This document shows positions 7,038 to 14,664 of a stretch of DNA of 14,664 bases, one piece after another. Each line of letters starts with the position of its first letter. The stretch's first letter is position 1. The DNA is from Faecalimonas sp. GTDB lineage: Bacteria; Bacillota; Clostridia; Lachnospirales; Lachnospiraceae. Under the pieces are notes generated by a model. That model was not told the DNA's origin. It worked only from the letters and a program-made list of their open reading frames with translations, and made no database searches. A program made the position numbers and the translations under genes. The stretch spans positions 1-14,664 of the forward strand of contig JAHHTN010000051.1 in NCBI GenBank assembly GCA_020024645.1, in the 5' to 3' direction.

Positions 7038-9206
7038 ATGAAATTTAGTATTGATCAAGAAAGTGTTGCAGATATTATATCATCGTTAAGCACATACAGT
7101 GATGATATTAATGCTGTATTTGATAAATTTCAAGATGAAATAAAAACAATTGCGATAAGAACAAATTACAATAAATTGTTATTGGCTTTACAAGGGATTG
7201 TTGAGCGTTATAATGATGTTATTTGTGGTGAACTGAGAAAAAAAATAATATCACAGTGGATTGAAGAAGGGGAATCTTTGCACGCATTTGCTGAAGATGT
7301 ATATATGGGAGAAGAGTCTGAAGAAGCTGCTAGACGAATTGAAGCAAGTTTAGAAGATATTTTCTTGGTTCGAAATACAAATTCTCTTTTGGAACTGCAG
7401 TTTGAAGGTGACGCAAATGCTACAAAAGAGGATTTTGAAGAAGCTGTTCATTGCTTTGAATCATTTGACAAAGAAATAGACCAGATTAGAGAGGAAAATA
7501 ACGATTATTTTACAAATAAGATCGATGACAATGAATTATATAGATTTTTGCTTCCTTTGATTGAGTCAATTGCTATTGGAGCTGCTACTTTTAGTGCGGC
7601 TGCAAAAACAGAGATGGAGCGTCTTGGCGATAATTACATTGAAAAAATGGATTCGCTAAAACAGAGAGTGGATGAAGCGAAAGCGGTACATAAGCCGGTT
7701 GATTTTGATTTATATTTGTTTGATTTTGATGATGATTCTGTGGCAGTAGGAGGAACTAGGGGAAACGGTGTAAGAGGAAATACTAATAGTGTAGAAGATA
7801 ACAAATATAAATCAGAAAAACACATTCAAAGTATTGGTGAAAAAATGATGAAAGATTTTGCACCAGAAAGAAGTGATTGTAAGAAGATAGAAGATATTGT
7901 TGAGTATGCAAATGCGGATAACTTGGAAGAAGACTTAAGAAATTTTGGTAGTAATGGATGTAGGAGAAATAGTGAAATTCGAGCTTGGTATCATGATGAA
8001 AAAGGAGAATTGGGGGATCAATATAAAAAAAAGGAACGAGTTATTTTTGATAAATATGGAAAACTATTGAATGCTCTATATGAAGAAGTTAGAAAGGAAT
8101 TAGATGATGAAAGAAAATCCTTAGAAAAGCAATATATCAAGAGAACAATATCTAGGTTATTAGGCATTGATTTGTATCAAAAAAGCCTGGATCGTGCAAA
8201 CGAGGTTTACGCTCAGCGAAAGTCAGAATTGGAAAAACGGTATAATCAAGAACGACTGCGATGTAATGAGTATTATTGGCAGAGATACAATAAAATTAAA
8301 CAGAAGATGAAAGAACAGTATTCTGAGGGCGCAATAGCGAAATGTGTTGAATTTTATAAGAAAAGATCTCACATGGCTGATGAAATACATGACGTGAAGA
8401 ATGAGAAAAATTTGGAGAAAGAAAATAATCTTTACAAAGATATTAAAAGTAAACTATCAGCTATCCTAAAAGAGTGCGAATTGCCGTGTATTAAATTTAT
8501 AAGAATATATCAAGATATAATACTGACTATAAGACCAAGTGTTAATGGTTTTAGTAACCAAGCGCTAGGACATAGAATTACAATAAATGAAAAACAAAAA
8601 ACATGGATTGATGTGAATCTAACGGAAAAAGAGGCAAAAAATGTTTGGATGGATGGCATTCTGAACATGAAGACGCCAGTTCACGAATATTTGCATTATT
8701 TGAGTAATGGCGATAATGGCACTTCTGGAGTAAAAAATATAGAGCAGATAGAGAATCTTCCTGCAAACGAAAGAAATATCATGCGTTATGCTTTAACAGG
8801 GTTTAACGAAGGTATAACAGAAATGTTTGCCCAAGACTATTTGAGAGATGAGATGATGAGGGAGTTTGATTTTGAAAATGTAAATGCGATATTAGATAAG
8901 GATAGACAAATAATTAAACAAAAAAGTTATTCTCCACAAGTGGATGTTATAAGAAGTATATGTAAGATTCTTGGAAATAACAGCAGTGTAAAAGAGGCGT
9001 ATATAAAACATGATTTCTCAATAATTGAGAGAAACGTTGATTATGTTTTGAAGAAAAATGGACGTTCGATTGATTGGAATCAAGTGAAAAAGGATATGGC
9101 TGATATTCAAATATTGTATACAGGAGGAAAGCCAAAGCAACCGTATAATATTGGGAAAAATTCTAGAGATATTAGTAAAAAAATAATAGAACAATTGGAG
9201 GGCTAA
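7038..9206 (+). CDS. HEXXH zinc metallopeptidase with N-terminal B-like domain (gene D)
   Basis: This 722-aa protein starts at 7038 because GAGGAG (7025-7030) is well spaced and the resulting MKFS start matches gene B. An in-frame ATG at 6969 would run through the intergenic hairpin and overlap gene C. Residues 1-110 match B: Trp74, then SLHAFAED at 80-87 and a Tyr-Met-Gly. A helical region and low-complexity linker follow to about 300. Residues about 325-490 are a long Lys/Glu/Arg-rich coiled coil. The C-terminal part has HEYLH at 549-553 and NEGITE at 590-595, which fits a zinc peptidase with two His ligands, a catalytic Glu550 and a downstream Glu ligand, probably Glu591. No signal peptide is seen. 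The layout resembles polymorphic effectors that carry an N-terminal helical targeting domain and a C-terminal enzyme. Substrate and family name are unknown, and no cognate inhibitor is recognised nearby unless E serves as one. Confidence 0.87.
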   Translation: MKFSIDQESVADIISSLSTYSDDINAVFDKFQDEIKTIAIRTNYNKLLLALQGIVERYNDVICGELRKKIISQWIEEGESLHAFAEDVYMGEESEEAARRIEASLEDIFLVRNTNSLLELQFEGDANATKEDFEEAVHCFESFDKEIDQIREENNDYFTNKIDDNELYRFLLPLIESIAIGAATFSAAAKTEMERLGDNYIEKMDSLKQRVDEAKAVHKPVDFDLYLFDFDDDSVAVGGTRGNGVRGNTNSVEDNKYKSEKHIQSIGEKMMKDFAPERSDCKKIEDIVEYANADNLEEDLRNFGSNGCRRNSEIRAWYHDEKGELGDQYKKKERVIFDKYGKLLNALYEEVRKELDDERKSLEKQYIKRTISRLLGIDLYQKSLDRANEVYAQRKSELEKRYNQERLRCNEYYWQRYNKIKQKMKEQYSEGAIAKCVEFYKKRSHMADEIHDVKNEKNLEKENNLYKDIKSKLSAILKECELPCIKFIRIYQDIILTIRPSVNGFSNQALGHRITINEKQKTWIDVNLTEKEAKNVWMDGILNMKTPVHEYLHYLSNGDNGTSGVKNIEQIENLPANERNIMRYALTGFNEGITEMFAQDYLRDEMMREFDFENVNAILDKDRQIIKQKSYSPQVDVIRSICKILGNNSSVKEAYIKHDFSIIERNVDYVLKKNGRSIDWNQVKKDMADIQILYTGGKPKQPYNIGKNSRDISKKIIEQLEG

Positions 9207-9207
9207 A

Positions 9208-9873
9208 ATGGAATTGAAAGTGATTATTTATGATGCTATAGATGATTTTTCAAGAAGAACACTCTTAGATATTGATAGAGAATATATTGCAAACTTATTA
9301 CTACTTAAAATGGGGTGGTCTGTAGAACGATATGGGGCAGAAAATATTTATGCATTAGTAATTGAATTTATGTATTGTTATTTGTTAGACGAATCAAGTG
9401 AATTGAAAAATATTGAAGATAACAGTATGGAGGTAATCATACAGGACTACTTGTCTCATTCTATTGAATGGCATATAGAAAGAGATGAAACATTTAAGTG
9501 GTATCCGAAAGTTTTAGATCAAGTTTGGAACGACAGTCATTGTCTGTTTGAAATGGCAAAAGATGCATATGTTGGAAATAGAAATATTGAAAACACAGAA
9601 AAAGCAAATAGTCTGTTTGAAAGGATTCTTTCAGTCAGAGAGACATTGGAACAAGAAAATTACCGTTATAGAAGTAAGGAAGATATTCTTGATTTGTACG
9701 AGCATGAAATTTCAGAAAGCCAATTAGATTTGGATCTTATAAGCGAAGAGAGTATCTTTTTGAGTTTTAGATTATCTTATTACATATGTTCATTGGATGA
9801 TTCTACAGGAGAGACACTTGATTTTTCATGTGATGCCCCATTTTCTATGCCAGACGACTTATTTCAGGATTAG
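9208..9873 (+). CDS. Small protein with the W...D-x-Y-x-G helical motif (gene E)
   Basis: This 221-aa acidic protein is not recognised by family. The ATG at 9208 follows the gene D stop codon by one base, with GGAGGG at 9197-9202, so D and E are probably translationally coupled. Residues about 100-140 resemble the conserved part of B and D: Trp107, then CLFEMAKDAYVG, compared with SLHAFAEDVYMG in D (one-residue gap after the Trp). The N-terminal ~95 residues have no clear similarity to B or D. Tight coupling to a peptidase gene would fit a chaperone, adaptor or immunity-type partner of D, but the shared motif also fits a co-substrate of the motor. The sequence does not decide between these. 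Confidence 0.8.
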   Translation: MELKVIIYDAIDDFSRRTLLDIDREYIANLLLLKMGWSVERYGAENIYALVIEFMYCYLLDESSELKNIEDNSMEVIIQDYLSHSIEWHIERDETFKWYPKVLDQVWNDSHCLFEMAKDAYVGNRNIENTEKANSLFERILSVRETLEQENYRYRSKEDILDLYEHEISESQLDLDLISEESIFLSFRLSYYICSLDDSTGETLDFSCDAPFSMPDDLFQD

Positions 9874-9894
9874 GTGTATGGAGGAGAAATAAAA

Positions 9895-12800
9895 ATGATT
9901 ATTGGATCACCGATGATAAATTTGAGTCCCACACAGAAACAAGAGGCAGAACAATTGTTTAGCAGAGCGCTTCTGTGTGCTAAAAATAATGATTTTACAG
10001 GTGCTGCAAAGTATTATCAACAATCAGCAAATATGGGACATCCAGGTGCTCAAAACAATCTCGGAAACCAGTACAAGAACGGACGGGGAGTAAATAGGGA
10101 TCCTCAAGAAGCAGTCAGATTGTTCACACTCTCAGCAAAGCAAGGAAACGTGTTTGGAATTAGAAATCTTGCTTCTTGCTATTTGAATGGTGTTGGAACG
10201 GATGCTGACTTTGATTTAGCTGTGGAATGGCTTGAAACTGCTACAGAGCAAAAGGATCATCTTGCGTGTGCTATGTTGGCGAAGGCATATGATAATTGGC
10301 AACATAAGGATGAAGAAAAAAAGATTTTTTGGCATAAAAAAGCTGCTGAATACGGAAATTCTGAGAGTATGTTTTTTTTAGGCGAATATTATGGAAAAAA
10401 AGGTGATAATCAGAATCTTTCATTAGCATCTGATTATTATGATAATGCAGCAAAAAATGGAACGCCTGAAATGAAACTAAAAGTAGCGAAAGCCTTTGAT
10501 ATGCCTTCTTCTGGAAACGAACAGGCGATAAGTCTTGATAAGGCTAAGTATTGGTATAATGAAATTCTTACTTGCGATAATGACAATATTGTCCTTGATG
10601 CAGCTAAAGGTCTAGATGAGATGACTGAATGGGGCGGTAGGATTAGAAGACCTGCATTAGATATTAACAAAGCATATATGGCTTATCGTATATTGGCTAT
10701 GAAAGGGAATAAAGCTGCATGTTCTCTGGCTGCATATTGTAGTGAGGTGGGAAAAGGCACTACTCCAAATATTGATATTGCAATAATATTTTATGAGAAG
10801 GCAAGAGAGTTTGACAAAGTAACTTGGTGTAAAAAAAAGAAAAATGGTAATTTGGCAGACTGTATTTATGAAGAAAATGTTGAAAATGAAATGCCAATAA
10901 AGATAGTAGATCCATATTCACATGGAAAAGAATACTACCGAGATAACATTGATTTTAATATTGCAGAATATAATGGTTCATTTTATTTTATAAAATGTAT
11001 ATATGAAGTGGGAATATATTTATGCTCTTCTGATGATGAAGGAAATAATATAAAAATAGTTTCTCAAATCCCAGATGAATATGTTTATCCGGATATTCAT
11101 GTTAATTGCACAGGAATTTATGTGTATTATACGAAAGATAATGATACATTACTTGTATTATATTTGGATTTCGATGGCAAACAATTGGCAGAATGCAAAG
11201 AGGAATTTGAAGGTGGATACGAGGATGGATATAGTATTTCTAACATATATATTTATGGTAATGATTTGTTTTATGTTTATGAACATAATTGTCATGAAGA
11301 AAATGAGTGCTGTATCAAGTGTATGCATGTAGATACTGGAATAATCGAAAGAGTATATGATAGAGCAAATTCTGTCGATAGATTATACGCAACAGATGGA
11401 TATATTATTTTTCATGCTCGCTATGAAAATGATGAATGTGAACAATCATGGGATGATGGTTGGATGATTATGAATACTTTGACTAATGAGGTGGAGTGTA
11501 TTAGCAATCCGTATTGTAGTCCAGAAAATGTAATAGATCATCCTTCATATTATAATTCAGAAAGCTGTGACTATAACGATAAGTATGATTTTAATAGAAG
11601 AATCGTATATTTTGATTTAAGTAGAAAGATTTTCTGGGTTGAAAGATTAGTTTTGGAGGGTGAAGATAGTGCACACTTACATCAGGTAAAATATTGGGAG
11701 CCTAAAAATCTTTGGGGTAATAGAGATGAATTGGTTGCTGGTATGCCTGTATGGAGAATAGCTAAGAATTCGACATATTCTCGTAGAGAATACTTTGACG
11801 GAACTATACATTATTGGGATGAAGGATACTTCGTTTTCAAATCTTCAAGTAAATATGGAGAGATATATAATTGGAGCGAAGGAAATGGTGGACATGGAGT
11901 GTGCGATGAGTTCAAGATTGTTGGTGGATATATGTTCTTGAACATTGCTGCTTATGATGAAGAACAGTATCCACTTACGGTAGGTGTGTCTAGCGCAATA
12001 AGAAAAAGCTGGTTTGATAATAAACTACCCCGAAATGTGATTGAAGAGTTTGTAAATACTAAAATATTAGATACAAATGATAAATGTTCAGATAAACCAG
12101 TTATTGAGTCTCAAAGTGTAGTGAATAAAAGGGAGACAGATAATGCTTTATTGGTTGAATTCACAGAAAAAGAAGAGATTATAGAAGTAAAAACGGAAAC
12201 TAAGCCAAGTATGATGTATTCGACAATCGGTTCTGACTTAAAGTTGTGTGATTTCAGAATTAATGCGGAAAGATTTGTTGGAGTAAGAGATGAATTACTA
12301 TCGTTTAGAAAGTCATTGGATGAAAAATGGGATTATAATGCTTTTGTTGGTATTTTACTCTCTGTAAAAGGACCGAGATATGGGAATGTCGTATGCTCGA
12401 ATTTCGCAATAGGCCAAGGTGATAATTTTAACTCAACAAAGACAAGACTGCAACTCTTGGGATTGATGTCAGTATATGAAAAATACAAAGGCAAAAAATA
12501 TAATCATGAGATAACAATCCATGAAGTTGAAAATGAGATAGTTGAAATTGCTCCTTCATTAAGAGGAATAAGAGAGTTTTTTGATAAGACTGTCCTTGAA
12601 AAGATGTGTGATGGATCATTTGATATGATATCAGACGATTATAAGATTGTATCAACTGAAAAAAAAGATAACCGAGGAGAGGCAATGAGGCAAGACCTAT
12701 TTGTTGTTAAAATAATAGGTGATACCGATGTTAAATATAATATTTGTACATTTGGTGCAAAATTCCATATAGGATTTGGTGTTCCTATTACAATAAAGAT

Positions 12801-12957
12801 AAATGGTAATGTTTATTCATTTAAAATGCATAATACAGTAAAAGGTAGAATAGATGGAATGAAAAAACTTTTTACAGAAAATAATATCGAACTGGGAACT
12901 GTGCTAAATGCTTCATATGATGCAGAGAATCATGAGCTTAATCTTGCAATACAATAA
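9895..12957 (+). CDS. Sel1-repeat protein with beta-rich middle and unknown C-terminal domain (gene F)
   Basis: This 1020-aa protein starts at ATG 9895 after GGAGGAG (9880-9886); a GTG at 9874 would place that ribosome site inside the gene. Residues about 15-310 contain around seven to eight Sel1-like helical repeats, the clearest being AAKYYQQSANMGHPGAQNNL and AVRLFTLSAKQGN followed by a YLNGVGT turn; such solenoids bind other proteins. Residues about 340-700 are rich in Tyr, Asp and Gly with alternating strands (such as NGSFYFIKC, CTGIYVYY, GNDLFYVYE), suggesting a beta-propeller-like fold. After a Lys/Glu/Thr-rich linker (about 725-775), a compact mixed domain of about 240 residues ends the protein. 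No signal peptide or membrane helix is seen, so it is probably a cytoplasmic scaffold. Its place between effector-like genes and membrane gene G suggests an assembly or recognition role, which is inference. Confidence 0.82.
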   Translation: MIIGSPMINLSPTQKQEAEQLFSRALLCAKNNDFTGAAKYYQQSANMGHPGAQNNLGNQYKNGRGVNRDPQEAVRLFTLSAKQGNVFGIRNLASCYLNGVGTDADFDLAVEWLETATEQKDHLACAMLAKAYDNWQHKDEEKKIFWHKKAAEYGNSESMFFLGEYYGKKGDNQNLSLASDYYDNAAKNGTPEMKLKVAKAFDMPSSGNEQAISLDKAKYWYNEILTCDNDNIVLDAAKGLDEMTEWGGRIRRPALDINKAYMAYRILAMKGNKAACSLAAYCSEVGKGTTPNIDIAIIFYEKAREFDKVTWCKKKKNGNLADCIYEENVENEMPIKIVDPYSHGKEYYRDNIDFNIAEYNGSFYFIKCIYEVGIYLCSSDDEGNNIKIVSQIPDEYVYPDIHVNCTGIYVYYTKDNDTLLVLYLDFDGKQLAECKEEFEGGYEDGYSISNIYIYGNDLFYVYEHNCHEENECCIKCMHVDTGIIERVYDRANSVDRLYATDGYIIFHARYENDECEQSWDDGWMIMNTLTNEVECISNPYCSPENVIDHPSYYNSESCDYNDKYDFNRRIVYFDLSRKIFWVERLVLEGEDSAHLHQVKYWEPKNLWGNRDELVAGMPVWRIAKNSTYSRREYFDGTIHYWDEGYFVFKSSSKYGEIYNWSEGNGGHGVCDEFKIVGGYMFLNIAAYDEEQYPLTVGVSSAIRKSWFDNKLPRNVIEEFVNTKILDTNDKCSDKPVIESQSVVNKRETDNALLVEFTEKEEIIEVKTETKPSMMYSTIGSDLKLCDFRINAERFVGVRDELLSFRKSLDEKWDYNAFVGILLSVKGPRYGNVVCSNFAIGQGDNFNSTKTRLQLLGLMSVYEKYKGKKYNHEITIHEVENEIVEIAPSLRGIREFFDKTVLEKMCDGSFDMISDDYKIVSTEKKDNRGEAMRQDLFVVKIIGDTDVKYNICTFGAKFHIGFGVPITIKINGNVYSFKMHNTVKGRIDGMKKLFTENNIELGTVLNASYDAENHELNLAIQ

Positions 12958-12971
12958 AGGAGATGGTGGTT

Positions 12972-13601
12972 GTGCCAAGAAATATGATAACGACTGATGA
13001 ATTAGCGCAGTTTAAAAGTTTAGCTGTAAAGAAAAAAGTAGATAGTATGGAAATGTATTTGATAGGCAGAAATGGCTATAAGTATAATATGCAGGAAGTT
13101 GGAGTAAATGTTTTTGGCGATGAAAACTATAGCTATACAGTTTCTTTAATTCATAGATGCTACAATTTTTCTGGTCAAAATGGCGGAAAATATAGGAATG
13201 GATGTAAGTTTGAACAAACTTATGGGTATCGTGTATCCAGAAAAGATATTGAAGCGTTTGTAAAGAAATATCCTAATGGCACATTTAGTAACGGTGTAAC
13301 CTTTGATGATTTTCTGAGAAGTCGTGTAAATAGTATTAGTACCCAAAGACAGCTAGCACAACGACAACCGATTCATGGACAAGTGAGGCAACAGCAGTAT
13401 AACTATGAGAACAGAGGTTATTTTGGAAATAATCAGATGAATGATGCTCAATTAAAGGCATTAATGATTGGATTTGGAAGTATACTTGCATTGATTTTCC
13501 TTATTATGGTTGTAACAGGCTTCTTCTTTAGACATTGGATAATCGGAATAATAGTAGCATTAATGATGGTTGGTGTTTTTGGGGCGATTAAGGAGATGTA
13601 A
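12972..13601 (+). CDS. Membrane protein with two C-terminal transmembrane helices (gene G)
   Basis: This 209-aa protein is of unknown family. I choose the GTG at 12972, nine bases after AAGGAG (12957-12962), which overlaps the gene F stop codon; the in-frame ATG at 12963 directly abuts that ribosome site and is less likely. Residues about 1-115 form a soluble domain with Tyr, Gly and Asn-rich stretches (GRNGYKYNMQEVGVNVFG). A Gln/Arg-rich linker follows (about 115-150). Two hydrophobic helices (about 160-180 and 185-205) separated by FFRHW end the protein. It is the last gene before the IS256-family element and probably a membrane partner of the operon products. The role is unknown. Confidence 0.75.
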   Translation: MPRNMITTDELAQFKSLAVKKKVDSMEMYLIGRNGYKYNMQEVGVNVFGDENYSYTVSLIHRCYNFSGQNGGKYRNGCKFEQTYGYRVSRKDIEAFVKKYPNGTFSNGVTFDDFLRSRVNSISTQRQLAQRQPIHGQVRQQQYNYENRGYFGNNQMNDAQLKALMIGFGSILALIFLIMVVTGFFFRHWIIGIIVALMMVGVFGAIKEM

Positions 13602-13614
13602 ATGTATGTCACAT

Positions 13615-13626
13615 TGTAGTGGTCAA
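13615..13626 (-). repeat. 12-bp inverted repeat, right copy
   Basis: TGTAGTGGTCAA is the exact reverse complement of 43-54. It lies in the short gap between gene G and the IS256-family end. The other bases of this gap (13602-13635) show nothing else I can name. Confidence 0.4.
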
Positions 13627-13660
13627 TCCTTTTGTGAGACTATCCCGGATTTTGTGTAAA

Positions 13661-13699
13661 CCTCCTGCATGGTGTAGAATAGAAGCACTACACAGGAGG
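13661..13699 (+). promoter_or_regulatory. Hairpin sequestering the IS256 transposase ribosome site
   Basis: CCTCCT (13661-13666) pairs with AGGAGG (13694-13699), and GTGTAG (13672-13677) pairs with CTACAC (13688-13693), with a 5-base bulge on the left arm and a 10-base loop. The AGGAGG arm is the ribosome binding site of the transposase, whose ATG is at 13708. RNA read through from the operon would hide it, limiting transposase synthesis. The fold is seen in the sequence; the role is inferred from known cases such as IS10 and IS50. Confidence 0.65.
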
Positions 13700-13707
13700 A
13701 TTTACAA

Positions 13708-14664
13708 ATGGCCAGAAGAAATCGCACACCAGAAGAAAATGCCCGCAGAGAGAAGATCCGAGAATTGCTTCAACTGGCAAATATCGGATGTATGGACGAC
13801 ATCCAGGACCTGTTCAAGGAGACCATCGCTGAATTCATGGAGAATGGTCTGGAGGCAGAGCTGGATGACGAACTGGGCTACAGTAAGTATGACTATAAGA
13901 ATAAAGAGACGGATAACAGCCGCAACGGTCACAGCAGCAAGACCTTGCGTACAAGCTTTGGGGATGTGGAGGTGTCTGTTCCGAGAGACCGGAGAGGCGA
14001 ATTTGAGCCCCAGATACTCAAGAAGAATCAGACCAGTATCAGTCAGGATATTGAGGAAAAGATTCTTTCCATGTATGCCAAAGGAATGACTACAGGAGAT
14101 ATCGAAACCCACATTCAGGATATCTACGGAATTTCTGTGTCAGACACCACGGTCAGCCGAATCACCGATAAAATCCCGCCCATTGCGAAGGAGTGGCAGC
14201 AGCGACCTCTGGAGACCATCTATGCTGTGGTTTTCATGGATGCTATCCACTATCATGTTCGCAGTGAGGGGCAGATCGTGAAGAAGGCCGTGTACATTGC
14301 CATCGGCATTGATCTGGATGGTCGGAAAGATGTTTTGGGCATGTGGGTTGGTGAAAATGAGAGCGCTAAATTCTGGGCAACTGTACTCAATGGCCTGAAA
14401 AATCGGGGTATAGAGGATATTCTTATTGCCTGCACGGACAACTTGACGGGCTTTGACACAGCCATTCACGCCACCTTCCCCCGGGCTGAAATTCAAAATT
14501 GTATCATCCACCAGCTGCGTAATTCCAGCAAGTATGTGTCCTACAAGGATCTCAAGGCCTTCATGGCTGATTTAAAGGCTGTTTACACTGCTGTAGACGA
14601 ACAGGCCGCATTGAATGCACTGGATACCTTTTCAGAGCGTTGGGACAAGAAATACCCGAAAATC
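13708..14664 (+). CDS. IS256-family transposase (5' 319 codons, incomplete)
   Basis: This is a DDE transposase of the IS256 (mutator-like) family, which cuts and pastes its own element. The frame is open from ATG 13708, with AGGAGG seven to eight bases before it, to the window edge, giving 319 of the roughly 400 residues usual for the family. Recognisable parts are an N-terminal region with ELGYSKYDYKNKETDNSRNG, then VPRDRRGEFEP near residues 90-100, the first catalytic Asp in VVFMDAIHYHVR (Asp178), the second in ACTDNLTGFDTAI (Asp244), and the QNCIIHQLRNSSK Cys-His motif. The third acidic residue lies beyond the window. No lesion is visible, so the element may be active. Confidence 0.93.
   Translation, partial: MARRNRTPEENARREKIRELLQLANIGCMDDIQDLFKETIAEFMENGLEAELDDELGYSKYDYKNKETDNSRNGHSSKTLRTSFGDVEVSVPRDRRGEFEPQILKKNQTSISQDIEEKILSMYAKGMTTGDIETHIQDIYGISVSDTTVSRITDKIPPIAKEWQQRPLETIYAVVFMDAIHYHVRSEGQIVKKAVYIAIGIDLDGRKDVLGMWVGENESAKFWATVLNGLKNRGIEDILIACTDNLTGFDTAIHATFPRAEIQNCIIHQLRNSSKYVSYKDLKAFMADLKAVYTAVDEQAALNALDTFSERWDKKYPKI

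Larger units (their letters stand above)
13636..14664 (+). mobile_element. IS256-family insertion sequence, cut by the window edge
   Basis: The element starts about 35 bp after gene G. A probable left inverted repeat (GAGACTATCCCGGATTTTGT, 13636-13655, extending to about 13660) is followed by an intact transposase frame that runs off the right side. Its composition is more GC-rich than the operon. The exact left end and any target duplication cannot be checked because the other end is outside the window. Confidence 0.8.

Noticed and set aside
11075..11332. 85-aa plus-strand open frame inside gene F
   Set aside because: Met/Ile-rich out-of-frame shadow of a Tyr/Asp-rich region; no ribosome site.
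13619..14089. Plus-strand 156-aa open frame after gene G
   Set aside because: It is an alternative frame inside the IS256-family transposase; the translation is Arg/Trp/Ser-rich and meaningless, while the frame from 13708 gives clear IS256 motifs.
13702..14511. Minus-strand open frames opposite the IS256-family transposase
   Set aside because: Antisense shadows of a well-identified gene.

Overview
The window looks like an accessory region of a low-GC Firmicute, most likely a gut Clostridia/Lachnospiraceae-type bacterium. The basis is AT-rich genes with strong AGGAGG-type ribosome sites, tight co-directional packing, and IS30-like and IS256-like elements whose base composition is visibly more GC-rich than the genes between them. 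No rRNA, tRNA or CRISPR array is visible.

Layout. Seven plus-strand genes (114-13601) form what looks like one operon, here called A to G. A (867 aa) is a coiled-coil membrane protein whose C-terminus resembles an FtsK-type ATPase without its catalytic motifs. B (245 aa) is a small acidic helical protein. C (762 aa) is a soluble FtsK/SpoIIIE-like ATPase with one intact and one degenerate ATPase module. D (722 aa) joins a B-like N-terminal domain through a long coiled coil to an HEXXH zinc metallopeptidase. E (221 aa) is a small protein carrying the same domain signature. F (1020 aa) has Sel1-like repeats, then a beta-rich region and an unknown C-terminal domain. G (209 aa) is a protein with two C-terminal membrane helices. 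A decayed IS30-like element (about 3465-4666) sits between B and C, flanked by a 14-bp direct repeat. An IS256-family element begins just after G and runs off the right edge.

How the genes may work together (inference). The gene set (FtsK-type motor, membrane-anchored partner with a dead copy of the motor fold, three proteins sharing a short helical domain with a conserved W...FA...D signature, one of them fused to a protease) resembles the logic of type VII/ESX-like secretion, where a membrane FtsK ATPase recognises helical WXG100/LXG-type domains. The usual T7SS membrane partners are not seen, so this may be an undescribed FtsK-driven export or effector-delivery system, or an intracellular membrane complex with a regulated protease. 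The shared domain in B, D and E, and the dead FtsK fold in A, are the main sequence-level clues.

The IS30-like insertion was nearly neutral for coding capacity. Removing one copy of the 14-bp repeat and the element restores a B stop codon 8 bp before the C start. The element itself supplies a substitute stop codon to B.
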